DNA of 64,000 nucleotides from Nitrospirota bacterium (GTDB lineage: Bacteria; Nitrospirota; Nitrospiria; Nitrospirales; NS-4), in assembly GCA_005877815.1 (NCBI GenBank), contig VBOG01000107.1:53922-117921 (forward strand). The letters are read 5' to 3'. The stretch's first letter is position 1. Each line of letters starts with the position of its first letter. The notes below the pieces were generated by a model. That model was not told the DNA's origin. It worked only from the letters and a program-made list of their open reading frames with translations, and made no database searches. A program made the translations under genes and the position numbers. Shown here one piece after another: positions 25,201-34,739 of the stretch.

Positions 25201-26217
25201 CTATCGCGCGGTCGGAATTAATGTTGCCTGAACGGTCCGGGTGAAGCCCTTGAAAGACCCGAAGGTATCGTTGACGGCCGACGCTTCATACCCGCAGTGC
25301 ACCATGCAATCCGCGCACTGCTCGTGCCGTCCGGTTCCGTATTGCTCCCACTTCGTCTTATTCATGAGTTCCTGGAAAGTGGCCGCGTACCCTTCTTGCA
25401 ACAGATAACAGGGTTTTTGCCACCCGAAAATATTAAAGGTGGGGTTGCCCCATGGGGTACACTGATAATCCTTCTTCCCCATGAGAAAATCGAGGAAGAG
25501 AGGCGACTGATTGAACCGCCACCCTTTCTTCGGATGATGAAGGATGCGGCGGAACAGGTCGCGGGTGCGCTCCCGCTTCAGGAAATTTTTCTGGTCGGGA
25601 GCCTTCTCGTAGCTGTATCCTGGAGACACCATCATCCCTTCCACTCCTAGCTCCATCATCGCATCGAAAAATTGCCTCACGCGCTCGGGTTCAGCATCGT
25701 TGAACAGGGTCGTGTTAGTGGTGACGCGAAATCCACGGCTGAGCGCAGCTTTGACCGCCTTCACCGCGACCTCATAGATCCCGTCTCGACAGACGGCCAG
25801 ATCATGCTCTTCTTTGAGCCCATCCATGTGAATGCTGAAGGTCAGGTATTTGGAAGGCGTGTACTCATCCAGCTTGCGCTCCAACAGAATGGCGTTCGTG
25901 CACAAATAGACATATTTTTTCCGGTGGACCAATCCCTTCACGATCGCGGCCATTTCGGGATGGATCAGCGGTTCCCCGCCGGGAATACTGACGATCGGCG
26001 CGCCGCATTCTTCAGCTGCCTTCCAACACTGCTCGGGGGTCAAGCGCCGGTCGAGCACATGATCCGGGTACTGAATTTTTCCGCAACCGGCGCATGCCAG
26101 GTTGCACCGGAACAACGGCTCCAGCATCATCACAAGCGGATACCGCTCAACACCCTTGAGTTTTTGCGTCAGCACATATTTGGCGACCGTGAACATCTGC
26201 AAGATCGGAACAGCCAA
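25201..26217 (-). CDS. hpnH: Adenosyl-hopene transferase HpnH (radical SAM)
   Basis: Radical SAM enzyme that joins the adenosyl group to a C30 hopanoid, the first step to extended (bacteriohopanetetrol-type) hopanoids. The iron-sulfur motif CNLACAGC (CxxxCxxC) follows LEPLFR near residue 35, a hallmark of HpnH. A C-terminal cysteine cluster (CADCMVHCGYE) is present. The track begins at 26271. A TTG at 26217 with GGAGGG six bases upstream gives 338 residues starting at the conserved AVPILQMFTV, so I prefer it. The squalene-hopene cyclase and hpnG lie 12 kb away in another operon. Confidence 0.93.
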   Translation of the reverse strand: MAVPILQMFTVAKYVLTQKLKGVERYPLVMMLEPLFRCNLACAGCGKIQYPDHVLDRRLTPEQCWKAAEECGAPIVSIPGGEPLIHPEMAAIVKGLVHRKKYVYLCTNAILLERKLDEYTPSKYLTFSIHMDGLKEEHDLAVCRDGIYEVAVKAVKAALSRGFRVTTNTTLFNDAEPERVRQFFDAMMELGVEGMMVSPGYSYEKAPDQKNFLKRERTRDLFRRILHHPKKGWRFNQSPLFLDFLMGKKDYQCTPWGNPTFNIFGWQKPCYLLQEGYAATFQELMNKTKWEQYGTGRHEQCADCMVHCGYEASAVNDTFGSFKGFTRTVQATLIPTAR

Positions 26218-26416
26218 GGCATGCCCTCCATGTGTAGCTGCTAAACCGCGCCTCGAGGAACGCGTAGCCAAATGCGATAAGAAGTTGGGAAATCACTCTA
26301 TCATCGGATGGAGCCTACGTCAATGCTGACGATCCGCCAGAAGCGCTTCCGCATGACTGTGCAGACCATCGTGCGAATGGTATGATACGTCCCTAGAGAG
26401 AGAGGGCCTGAAAGAA

Positions 26417-26824
26417 ATGCCGCACTTCACGAGACGCCTCACGACGTGGCTGTTTGCCATCCTGACCTTGGCCTCGACGGCCAGTGCCGGCACCGTCGAT
26501 CTGACCGGGGAATGGGAAATTCAAGAAGAGGAACGGACGTATACCGCCACGCTCGATCGCGACGGCAACGGCACGTACACGTGGCAAAACGGCCGCATTG
26601 CAACGACCTCTTCTACGGACGGCCGATGGGAAGGACTATGGACGCAAACCGGAAATGACCGCGAGGGGGGGTTCGAGATCCAGCTTTCCAGCGACGGCTC
26701 GCGAGCGGAGGGCAAGTGGTGGTACACCAGAGTGGGACAAACCATCATTCCCCCGCGGGAATGGGGCGGTCCCTATACGTGGAAGCGATTAACGCCTGCG
26801 CCCGTTTCCTCGTCCGCTCCCTAG
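26417..26824 (+). CDS. Small exported hypothetical protein
   Basis: The 135-residue product starts with a clear signal peptide (LTTWLFAILTLASTASAG). A beta-strand-rich domain follows (VDLTGEWEIQEEERTYTATLDRDGNGTYTW, then GGFEIQLSSDG). This lipocalin-like or small barrel-like pattern is seen in many periplasmic proteins. No family is recognised. It is convergent with the outer-membrane protein gene. Confidence 0.6.
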   Translation: MPHFTRRLTTWLFAILTLASTASAGTVDLTGEWEIQEEERTYTATLDRDGNGTYTWQNGRIATTSSTDGRWEGLWTQTGNDREGGFEIQLSSDGSRAEGKWWYTRVGQTIIPPREWGGPYTWKRLTPAPVSSSAP

Positions 26825-26854
26825 TTCTTCTGGCCTTCCGTTCAGCGCCCCGAG

Positions 26855-28093
26855 TCATTTCCACTCGGCGCGTAAACTCACGATCACCTGATTGCGATCG
26901 AACGAGGTGGTACCCAGCGAAGAGAAGCTCTGCATGAATTTCGTGTAGGTATATGTCAGCGATCCAGTGAGCACCCGTGTAATAGCGTAGTTCAGTCGCA
27001 AGACCGCGTCATAAGAACGAAACAATAGATGCTCCCCGGTCACGTTGGATTGGTTGTGCGCGTAATCGGCCACTGCGGTCAGCGTGAGAGGATCAGTCAC
27101 GCGATGCAGCAGTGCGACCTTGAAAATCTGACTTTCCAACGGCAGCGCGGCCACCGCAAAACTCGGCAGAACTGATCTCGTATAGGAAAATGTGAACGTC
27201 GAATTCTCCGCCGCCCTCCACTGCAATGAGGCATCGCCTATGAAGCTCACCCGGTTGGTGGGTTGAATGTCGGCCGCCCCTGCCGCAAGATTCATCGTGA
27301 GCCTCTGATTCAGCACACGGGCCCAGCCCACCGTTCCGCCCTGGGTCGTAAATCCTGGTACCTGCCCTCCGGCAAAGTCCGCTTGTTGGTATTGATAGGT
27401 GAGACTTACCGTGTCGTCACGGGAAACCTTGAATTGGGGTCCGGCATTGACGGTCTGAAACGTCGTCCGAAACAAACCGCCTTGCTGGGGATTTCCCAGG
27501 ACGGTGCCAAACCGAAGAATCGAGTGCGTATAGGAAGCCCGTAGGTTCGTCAGGGCAGACAACTCGAAGTTGCCGTTGGCGGACGCCGTGTTCGTATAGG
27601 TATTGACGCGTTGCGGCTGGATCCCCGTGGCGAAAGGATTGAACCCTGCCGTGGCGCTGACAAATGCCGGCAACTCAGGAGTGAAGAAGAACGACTCTGC
27701 GACTTGCAGCTTCGCCCGCTTATCCAAACGCCCGACGAGCTGATCGAGATTCAGAACGAGCGAGCCATTCGCGGCCACGTAATTGAGATTTGAATTCTTC
27801 GCATAGCTTCCGACGACCAAACCGCCCCGAAGACTTCCCTCCACCAGCCGGCCCGTATAATCGGCTCTCAGCTCCGGCGCCACGGTCGTGACGAAATCTT
27901 CCGTCTTACGACCGGTCGCGAACAGCACATTGCTGTCATAGCGCTCCGATACGACAAGCGCCGGCACGAATTTTAGTTCGGCCTCTGCGGGCGGCGCGTT
28001 CGACACCATCCCGATCACTGTCAGCACGAACACCAACGATGGAACCGTCTGCCAGGATCGATGGGACTGATGCCGCAATGTGGGCCTCCTCAA
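26855..28093 (-). CDS. Outer-membrane beta-barrel protein
   Basis: The 412-residue protein has a signal peptide (LVFVLTVIGMVSNAPPAEA). Alternating amphipathic strands cover the whole length (e.g. LKFVPALVVSERYDSNVLF, NLRASYTHSILRFG), ending in a terminal strand VIVSLRAEW. The opening resembles barrel proteins linked to exopolysaccharide or PEP-CTERM systems, but no such genes are adjacent. The next gene upstream is a divergent LuxR-type regulator. Confidence 0.75.
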   Translation of the reverse strand: MRRPTLRHQSHRSWQTVPSLVFVLTVIGMVSNAPPAEAELKFVPALVVSERYDSNVLFATGRKTEDFVTTVAPELRADYTGRLVEGSLRGGLVVGSYAKNSNLNYVAANGSLVLNLDQLVGRLDKRAKLQVAESFFFTPELPAFVSATAGFNPFATGIQPQRVNTYTNTASANGNFELSALTNLRASYTHSILRFGTVLGNPQQGGLFRTTFQTVNAGPQFKVSRDDTVSLTYQYQQADFAGGQVPGFTTQGGTVGWARVLNQRLTMNLAAGAADIQPTNRVSFIGDASLQWRAAENSTFTFSYTRSVLPSFAVAALPLESQIFKVALLHRVTDPLTLTAVADYAHNQSNVTGEHLLFRSYDAVLRLNYAITRVLTGSLTYTYTKFMQSFSSLGTTSFDRNQVIVSLRAEWK

Positions 28094-28335
28094 TCAGATG
28101 CACGCAGTTCTTACGTGTTCACCTTACCGTGCGAACTTATAAGGTCATATCGCTACTGTCAAGATGTACTGCCGATACCCATCTTTTGATGGTAATGCTG
28201 CCAGAAGGATGGACGATGGACAACTCTTCGTGCGGCATTCCCTCTATATTTTAATACTAAAGATGGATTTACTAGAGAAAGTCCTTTCCCTATGTTGCGC
28301 ATAGCTGAATCACGCCGAATCATTAGGAGGCGTTC

Positions 28336-29070
28336 ATGAGAACTGATGCAACAAAGGAATCGGTCCAGTATATGGAAACCATCGCCGAGAAACGGGTCGG
28401 TCCGGGCATTCTCATGCTGACATCATCCATGCAACTGCTCTATCGGGATCGACGCTCCTGGGAACTCTGCGCCCAGATTAACAAACATCAGAGCGGGAAA
28501 GCCGCGAACGGCGTGTTGCCACCTGCCGTCGCTGACCTCTGCGTGAAAATAATGAAGGCGCTGCAGGTACGTCCCGAGGCCAAGGACTGGGAGCAGTTTC
28601 AGTTGCGGCGGATCGTCGGCGATCCGAAGCGTCCCATTTTGCTGTGCGGACTCGGGCTCCCCGATACAACCGGCAGCCAACAATCCCGGATCCTCATCAT
28701 GATGGAAGAAATCGGACGTCGGCAGGAGAGTGCGACCGAGGAAGCCAAGGAACGCTTCCATTTAACGGATCGGGAGATGCAGGTGGTTCAGAATCTCTTG
28801 AAGGGATGGACCAACAAGGAAATCGCGAATGAACTGGGTGTCACGGAACAGACCGTCAAAGAGCATATCAAGCACATCATGGAAAAAACCCAGACCACCA
28901 CGCGAACCGGCATCCTCGTGCAAGTCATTCATTTTGGTTTAGAACGTGAGACCCCGCCCGCGGTCGCCGAGCCTCCGGCTCCTAAGGACGAGAAGCCATC
29001 GCCCGCAAGCGGCAAGACACCCTTATTCAGCAAAGCCAACGGGGCCATTCGAAAGGCGGTCAGCCTCTGA
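28336..29070 (+). CDS. LuxR/NarL-type transcriptional regulator
   Basis: The 244-residue protein has a variable, possibly PAS-like N-terminal domain (GPGILMLTSSMQLLYRDRRSWE). A LuxR-type helix-turn-helix lies around residues 141-195 (LTDREMQVVQNLLKGWTNKE, TEQTVKEHIKHIMEKT). A Pro/Lys-rich tail ends it. No receiver domain is present, so it is not a classical response regulator. TAGGAGG five bases before ATG supports the start. It is divergent from the outer-membrane barrel gene with a 242-base AT-rich spacer, which suggests it may control that gene. Confidence 0.85.
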   Translation: MRTDATKESVQYMETIAEKRVGPGILMLTSSMQLLYRDRRSWELCAQINKHQSGKAANGVLPPAVADLCVKIMKALQVRPEAKDWEQFQLRRIVGDPKRPILLCGLGLPDTTGSQQSRILIMMEEIGRRQESATEEAKERFHLTDREMQVVQNLLKGWTNKEIANELGVTEQTVKEHIKHIMEKTQTTTRTGILVQVIHFGLERETPPAVAEPPAPKDEKPSPASGKTPLFSKANGAIRKAVSL

Positions 29071-29101
29071 GGGAGCATACGAACGTCCCGCGGAGAATCG
29101 G

Positions 29102-29177
29102 TGGAGGCGCCGAGCGGGTTCGAACCGCTGCATCGCAGTTTTGCAGACTGCTCCCTTAGCCACTTGGGTACGGCGCC
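29102..29177 (-). tRNA. tRNA-Cys (GCA anticodon)
   Basis: On the minus strand GGCGCCG starts the acceptor stem and pairs with CGGCGCC at the 3' end. The anticodon arm GCAGT-CTGCAAA-ACTGC gives anticodon GCA, and the T-loop GGTTCGAACCC is canonical. CCA is encoded at 29104-29102. Confidence 0.95.
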
Positions 29178-29211
29178 TTTCGTCAGAGTATAGCGGGAAC
29201 CTGGCTGGAAA

Positions 29212-30384
29212 TCACAGCTTGAGGACCGGTATCTCTCCCTTCCGAGGAGAGGTGGAGGGTGAGTGCTCATCGACGTCATGTCCCTGGCGGTCATTTCCGC
29301 TGTTCCCAGATATCTCGGCTTCTCTTTCCTTCGCCATGATTTCCACTTCGGCAAGCAAGGTTTCCATTAAATCCTCGGATTTTACCTTCCGCACGAGTTT
29401 GCCCTGCTTGAACAGAATCCCATGGCCCTCTCCGCCGGCAATTCCGATGTCCGCCTCTTTGCCTTCACCGATCCCATTGACGACGCATCCGAGAACAGAG
29501 ACATTCAGGGGCACCTTGATGTGGCCCAACCTCTTTTCGAGTTCATTGGCTAATTTGACGACGTCGATCTCCACCCGGCCGCACGTGGGACAGGCGATGA
29601 CATTGACACCGCGATGCCTCAACTCAAGAGACTTCAGGATTTCAAAACCGACCTTCACTTCCTCCACGGGGTCGGCCGCCAGCGACACGCGGATGGTATC
29701 CCCGATACCGTCGGCCAGCAGCATCCCAATGCCAATCGCGGATTTGATGGACCCGGTGAGCAAGGTCCCCGCCTCGGTGATGCCAAGGTGCAAGGGGTAA
29801 TCGGCCTGCAGCGAAAACAACCGGTAGGCGTCCACGGCCATATGGACGTCGGAAGCCTTCAATGACACTTTCATATTTGTAAACCCGATATCCTCGAGCG
29901 CATGGACTGCGTTCAAGGCCGATTCGCATAGCGCTTCCGCCGTCGGATAGCCGTATTTCGTCAGCAGCTCACGCTCCAGCGAGCCGCCGTTCACGCCGAT
30001 GCGAAGAGGGATGTTCCGGTCCCGCACCGCTTTGACCACTTCCTCTACTTTCCACCAGGCGCCGATATTGCCGGGATTGATGCGAACACAGTCGACGACC
30101 TCCGCGGCCTTGAGAGCCAGGCGGTAGTCGAAATGAATGTCGGCAATTATCGGGATCTGTGTCTGAGCCTTGATCGCAGGCAGCGCATCAGCTGCCTCCG
30201 GAGTATTGACGGTTACCCGGACAATCTCACAGCCGACCTGTTCCAGTTGATGAATTTGTTCGACCGTCGCCCCGACGTCGGCGGTATCGGGCGTCGTCAT
30301 GGATTGCACCACGACGGGCGCTCCCCCGCCCACCGGGACCCGCCCAACCTTGATTTGCTTCGTCTTGCGGCGTTTGATGAACAC
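29212..30384 (-). CDS. ispG: 4-hydroxy-3-methylbut-2-enyl diphosphate synthase
   Basis: IspG/GcpE, a 4Fe-4S enzyme of the MEP isoprenoid pathway. The N-terminus (VPVGGGAPVVVQSMTTPDTADV) and cluster region (NVIACPTCGR, then NVSVLGCVVNGIGE) are typical, giving the three cysteine ligands. The start is GTG at 30384, immediately after the dxs stop. The last 30 or so residues (e.g. HSPSTSPRKGE) lie beyond the usual end of the family and fall over a repeat-like palindrome. They look like read-through into repeat sequence. It acts two genes away from dxs in function and supplies precursors to the hopanoid genes upstream. Confidence 0.95.
   Translation of the reverse strand: MFIKRRKTKQIKVGRVPVGGGAPVVVQSMTTPDTADVGATVEQIHQLEQVGCEIVRVTVNTPEAADALPAIKAQTQIPIIADIHFDYRLALKAAEVVDCVRINPGNIGAWWKVEEVVKAVRDRNIPLRIGVNGGSLERELLTKYGYPTAEALCESALNAVHALEDIGFTNMKVSLKASDVHMAVDAYRLFSLQADYPLHLGITEAGTLLTGSIKSAIGIGMLLADGIGDTIRVSLAADPVEEVKVGFEILKSLELRHRGVNVIACPTCGRVEIDVVKLANELEKRLGHIKVPLNVSVLGCVVNGIGEGKEADIGIAGGEGHGILFKQGKLVRKVKSEDLMETLLAEVEIMAKEREAEISGNSGNDRQGHDVDEHSPSTSPRKGEIPVLKL
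29233..29251. repeat. Palindromic repeat-like element inside the ispG 3' end
   Basis: CTCTCC and GGAGAG flank a 7-base loop, followed by GTGGAGGGTGAG. This C/T-rich then G/A-rich layout is typical of dispersed intergenic REP-like elements in GC-rich bacteria. Only one copy is seen in the window, so its repeat nature is inferred. Confidence 0.35.
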
Positions 30385-32283
30385 TTATCGGCGCTCGTGG
30401 AGGCCCAGGCTTATTGGAGCCAGAAGCGCTTTCGCCTCATCATAGATGCCGTCTGCCGTCAGAAGATACTGCACACGAAGAAGATCTTGGGGCCCCTGTT
30501 CGATATATTTATCTGGCAGACCGAGCACTCTCGTCGGGATAGAGAAAATGCCCTGATCGGCAAGAGACTCCAGCACGGCAGAGCCAAACCCGCCCATTCG
30601 GCATCCTTCCTCGACGGTCATCAGGCACTTTATTTTTTTCGCGACCTCCGCGATCAACACATGATCGAGCGGCTTCACGAATCGCGCATTCACCACGGCC
30701 GCTGAGATGCCTTCCTCTGCCAGTCGCTCCGCCGCCTGAAGAGCGGGCATCACGGTGACGCCGACAGCCATCAACGCAATGTCGCTTCCCTCCCGAAGCA
30801 GCTCGCCCTGGCCGATCGGCAAACGCTTCGGAAATGGATCCATCTGGGTGCCAAGGGCGCTACCGCGGGGATACCGAACCGAGGCCGGACCCTCGTAGCT
30901 CAGGGCGGTCTTGATCATATGCTGCAGTTCGTTCTCATCTTTCGGAGCCATCACGACCATATTGGGCACATGGCGAAGATAGGCGTAGTCGAAGGCCCCG
31001 TGGTGCGTCGTCCCGTCTTCGGCCACCAATCCTGCCCGATCAATGAGGATCGTCACGGGCAGGTTCTGCGTGGCGACATCATGGACGACCTGGTCGTAGG
31101 CTCGCTGCAGGAACGTGGAATACATGGCCACGACCGGCCTGGCGCCTTGAGTCGCCAGCCCCGCGGCGAAGGTGAGCGCATGTTGCTCGGCAATCCCGAC
31201 GTCGTGAAATCGCTCGGGAAACTCCTTGGCAAATCCCGCCAATCCGGTCCCTTCGCTCATCGCCGCCGTGATGGCCACGATCCGGCGGTCTTCCCTCGCC
31301 AACCGGGTCAACGTGTTCATGGCCACCGCGGTATACGACGGCTTACCGGATGACTTCAAGGGACGTCCCGTCTCGCGCGCGAATGCCGGACAGGCATGAA
31401 ACCACACCGGATCTTTCATGGCCGGCTCGTACCCCAACCCTTTTTTTGTGATGACATGCAGCAGCGTCGGTCCTTTGAGCTTCAGCACATTCTCGCACGT
31501 CCCCAAAAGGTGTTCGAAACTATGACCGTCAAGCGGACCCACATAGCGAAAGCCTAACTCCTCAAACAGAAGCCCCGGCAGGATCAGCCCCTTGGCCAGT
31601 TCCTCGGCGCGGTGCGCCATCCTGCTGATGGAACTCCCGATCATGGGGATGGCCCGTAGCAGATGTCCGGTTTCCTCTCGCATCCGTGTGATGAACTCTC
31701 CGGTGAAGGTGCGGTTCAAATAGGCCGAGAGGGAGCCCACGTTCGGCGAGATGGACATCTGATTGTCATTCAAGATCACCAAAAGGTCTTTTTGCAATCC
31801 TCCCGCGTGTTCCATGGCTTCCAAGGTCATCCCGGATGTCATGGCACCGTCACCGACGACACACACAACCTTGTGATCCTGCCGTTCCAAGTCGCGCGCG
31901 ACTGCCATCCCCACTGCGGCGGATACCCCCGTCCCGGCATGACCGGCATTGAATGTATCGTAGATGCTCTCTTCGCGTTTGCAGAACCCGCTCAATCCTC
32001 CATATTGCCGCAGCGTTGAAAATTGCTGCCGGCGCCCCGTCAGAAGTTTATGGGTATAGGCCTGATTGCTCGTGTCCCATACAATCTTGTCCTTGGGTGT
32101 CTGTAAGACATAGTGCAACGCCAGGGTCAATTCCACGACACCTAAGTTGGACGCCAGGTGTCCGCCCACCGCGGACGTCACTGAGATGATTTGTTCACGA
32201 ATCTCCTCGGCCAGGAACGGAAGCTGATCAACCGGCAGGCGCTTCAAATCCGCAGGGGACTCAATCGTCTTGAGAAGCTGCAC
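30385..32283 (-). CDS. dxs: 1-deoxy-D-xylulose-5-phosphate synthase
   Basis: First enzyme of the MEP pathway, a thiamine diphosphate-dependent transketolase-like protein. The ThDP motif GDGAMTSGMTLEAM is visible, as are DMSISPNVG-like elements and the C-terminal EEGCRMGGFGSAV segment. The track start at 32379 precedes homology. A GTG at 32283 with GGAGGG five bases upstream yields 632 residues starting QLLKTIESP, the family norm. It is directly followed by ispG without any spacer, so two steps of one pathway are coupled. Confidence 0.96.
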   Translation of the reverse strand: MQLLKTIESPADLKRLPVDQLPFLAEEIREQIISVTSAVGGHLASNLGVVELTLALHYVLQTPKDKIVWDTSNQAYTHKLLTGRRQQFSTLRQYGGLSGFCKREESIYDTFNAGHAGTGVSAAVGMAVARDLERQDHKVVCVVGDGAMTSGMTLEAMEHAGGLQKDLLVILNDNQMSISPNVGSLSAYLNRTFTGEFITRMREETGHLLRAIPMIGSSISRMAHRAEELAKGLILPGLLFEELGFRYVGPLDGHSFEHLLGTCENVLKLKGPTLLHVITKKGLGYEPAMKDPVWFHACPAFARETGRPLKSSGKPSYTAVAMNTLTRLAREDRRIVAITAAMSEGTGLAGFAKEFPERFHDVGIAEQHALTFAAGLATQGARPVVAMYSTFLQRAYDQVVHDVATQNLPVTILIDRAGLVAEDGTTHHGAFDYAYLRHVPNMVVMAPKDENELQHMIKTALSYEGPASVRYPRGSALGTQMDPFPKRLPIGQGELLREGSDIALMAVGVTVMPALQAAERLAEEGISAAVVNARFVKPLDHVLIAEVAKKIKCLMTVEEGCRMGGFGSAVLESLADQGIFSIPTRVLGLPDKYIEQGPQDLLRVQYLLTADGIYDEAKALLAPISLGLHERR

Positions 32284-32383
32284 TGTATCCCTCCATGGAA
32301 CCGACCTGATCTGTCTTGGAATGGTCTGAATAGTAAGTGAAATCGCGGTATTGTGACACAACCAAGGCGATCGTGTCAATGGA

Positions 32384-33436
32384 TTACAGCCGATGGTTTT
32401 GAGGGAGACGGTATGTCAAAACCATGCCGAGTGTAAAATCAGGCGCGGAATCCCGGATGAGATCCAAGTTTTCCACCCCATAGACTTGGAGAAGAAAGTC
32501 CTGACTCATCCGGCATCCGAACGCGAGGACAGCTTCCGTCACCCCGTTGTCTAAGCCGTTGCTTCCCGTTCTCCCGAACGGCGACTGATAATAGTCGAAC
32601 TGGCCGACGACGGAGAATTTCGGCGTGATCATGAATTCGACACCAGACATCGCCGTCCAATACGCGCGAAGCGCCAAATCGAGGTAATGTCCCGTGGGTA
32701 ACATCTGATTCACGTTGAGATAGAAGACGACTCGATTCCATACCGTCTTCTGCAACACCAACCCCACTCCAAGATCCGCCACGCCAGTCCCAAACGCGCG
32801 ACTTTTGTCTCCGATCGGCACTTTTATGGCCGTCCGTAGCGCAATCGCCGGAAGATACGTGCTCTCCACAAACAGCAACGTCTTTGTGTACACGACGGTG
32901 TCGCTCAGACCAAATGCACCGTTCGTGCCCTGGAGAAGCGGCTGACCGTTTCGTGCGAGCACATACGTGAATCCCTGATGCTTTAATTGCTCACGTATCG
33001 GAGCGGATCGATCGAAGAGACGTTCGGTCGCCGTAATCAGCCCATCCAGGGCGCCCGAATGATTGTAGCGGGAAATGACCTCGATGCCGACCTCCGTGTT
33101 CTCCATCGCTCCATATCGAATGTCCAAAGCAGACCGCAGTTGATTCAACTTGAGCACGGCATTCACGCCCGTATTCGAGTCTCTGATGATGGTGCTGGTC
33201 TCTGCGAAGTCGCCACGGATCATAAACTCGCCGCGGCTGACCGGAATTGCCGACTCCCCCGGCATCTGAAGCGACAACCCTTGGATCGGTTGGTAATTCC
33301 GTACCGGAACGGGTCCTTGCCCTTCCATGATCTCTGCAGCGAGAGTCTGTCCGGCAGACGAGAGCAACATGCTAGTAAGAAAAAATAGGATGGAGACCTG
33401 CCGACAGCGGCACGATGGACAAGAGATGTTCAACAA
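32384..33436 (-). CDS. DUF3187-like outer-membrane protein
   Basis: The 350-residue protein has a signal peptide (ILFFLTSMLLSSAGQTLAAE). Beta-strands typical of outer-membrane barrels follow (e.g. MENTEVGIEVISRYNH, FSVVGQFDYYQSPFGR), with a terminal strand ending TYRLPQNHRL. The opening GPVPVRNYQPIQGLSLQMPGE and overall layout recall the DUF3187 family, from memory. It lies between dxs and the BamA-like gene in the lipid-transport/hopanoid block, so it might take part in outer-membrane lipid handling. Confidence 0.65.
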   Translation of the reverse strand: MLNISCPSCRCRQVSILFFLTSMLLSSAGQTLAAEIMEGQGPVPVRNYQPIQGLSLQMPGESAIPVSRGEFMIRGDFAETSTIIRDSNTGVNAVLKLNQLRSALDIRYGAMENTEVGIEVISRYNHSGALDGLITATERLFDRSAPIREQLKHQGFTYVLARNGQPLLQGTNGAFGLSDTVVYTKTLLFVESTYLPAIALRTAIKVPIGDKSRAFGTGVADLGVGLVLQKTVWNRVVFYLNVNQMLPTGHYLDLALRAYWTAMSGVEFMITPKFSVVGQFDYYQSPFGRTGSNGLDNGVTEAVLAFGCRMSQDFLLQVYGVENLDLIRDSAPDFTLGMVLTYRLPQNHRL

Positions 33437-33475
33437 TACCTCAGGGTTTCCACGAAGGGATGTTCCCTAGACGAG

Positions 33476-34732
33476 TCAGAATGGAAAGTCCAGCCCCGCG
33501 AACACCGCATTCCCATCGTTGCTCTTCGCAAAATCGACCCGTCCCACAACATTCGGGCGCGCGATGGCCCGAAAGCCGATGCCGGGATTGGCCTCGTATT
33601 GCGAGAAAGCCCGGTATCGGAACGTCCTAGTCACCTTGCCAACATCCAGGAACGGAGCAGTCTCGACCTCTGCGACTGTGCCCAAGATTCTCAAATGAAA
33701 GAGCTGAATCCGCTCCTCGAAATTGAACAGGAGGGCATCGTTATCCACGAAACGCCCCACCCCGTACCCTCGCAACGAATTCTGTCCGCCCAGTGTGCTG
33801 CGCTCGAAAAATGGAATGGCGTCGCCGCCGACGGTCGCGTCGAATTTCGCCCGAAACGCGAAGGTATATTGCTTGGTTTCGTTCGGAAGCAACCGCCGGT
33901 ATTCAAAGCCATATCGGCTGAAGACCGTTGTGGCCTCCGCCGTCAGGGATTGGGCCAATTCAGCAAACATGCTGAAGAATGAGCCGATCGTTGGGGTCAC
34001 AGTGTCATCCCGCGTGTCTTGGAGGAATCCGAGCTTATGTCCCAAGATTGTGGCTCCGTTCATTCCTTTGACGAAGGGAAAGACCACACGGCTGGATGGC
34101 AGATTCCTGTCATTGTCTGTATCCCCGATGGTGTCTCCTACCAGACCCCCAGTTTGAATCTCCACATTGCGAAGGCGTTCCGTGATCGTGACCCGGGTGC
34201 CCGGCCCGATATAAAGCCCGCCGGTGACAAGAGCATAGAGCTCGCGGTCCGTGTAATTACTCTCATTGGCCGCCGGCGTCTGGCTGCCGAGTCCGAAAAA
34301 ACGCGCGGTGGCGTTTTTGAAAAATCCGCCGCTCGCCTCCAGGCTGTACTGCCCTCCGGAAAGGTAGAGATTGCGTGAGCTGAGAATGAATTTGCGCTCG
34401 ATCCTTTCGGTGAACGAGGTGATGAGAGTGATGTCCTGCCCGCGGGCGGGATATTTGAACAGGTTCAGGGTGAACCGGGACCCCAGGAACTGATTGTGGA
34501 CGTACATGGGGGCTACGATTTCATTGATCCGGCCGTCCGCGTCGCCATAAATGAACGGGACGATGACCCCGACATCAACGCCGTCGTTTTTGGAGGTGGA
34601 AACAGCGGGAATGATAAAGTAGTTCGGATCCTTCGCATGCCCGCGCGTCTCGGTGAACGGGATCAGCGCGAGTGCGGCAATCAGAAGGCAGCCCCGGAGG
34701 CCCCATGAGGCTCCGCCGAGTTTCGTCATCAT
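33476..34732 (-). CDS. BamA/TamA-like surface antigen (D15) barrel protein
   Basis: An Omp85-superfamily-type outer-membrane barrel without visible POTRA repeats. It has a signal peptide (GCLLIAALALIPFTETRGHA), many beta strands and the diagnostic RGYGVGRFVDND segment (the conserved R-G-[YF] loop) near the C-terminus. The terminal strand is AVFAGLDFPF. ATG 34732 lies eight bases beyond the MlaC stop. The track start at 34972 runs into mlaC. The context suggests that it exports or inserts lipid or protein at the outer membrane. Confidence 0.75.
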   Translation of the reverse strand: MMTKLGGASWGLRGCLLIAALALIPFTETRGHAKDPNYFIIPAVSTSKNDGVDVGVIVPFIYGDADGRINEIVAPMYVHNQFLGSRFTLNLFKYPARGQDITLITSFTERIERKFILSSRNLYLSGGQYSLEASGGFFKNATARFFGLGSQTPAANESNYTDRELYALVTGGLYIGPGTRVTITERLRNVEIQTGGLVGDTIGDTDNDRNLPSSRVVFPFVKGMNGATILGHKLGFLQDTRDDTVTPTIGSFFSMFAELAQSLTAEATTVFSRYGFEYRRLLPNETKQYTFAFRAKFDATVGGDAIPFFERSTLGGQNSLRGYGVGRFVDNDALLFNFEERIQLFHLRILGTVAEVETAPFLDVGKVTRTFRYRAFSQYEANPGIGFRAIARPNVVGRVDFAKSNDGNAVFAGLDFPF

Positions 34733-34739
34733 CCTACGA

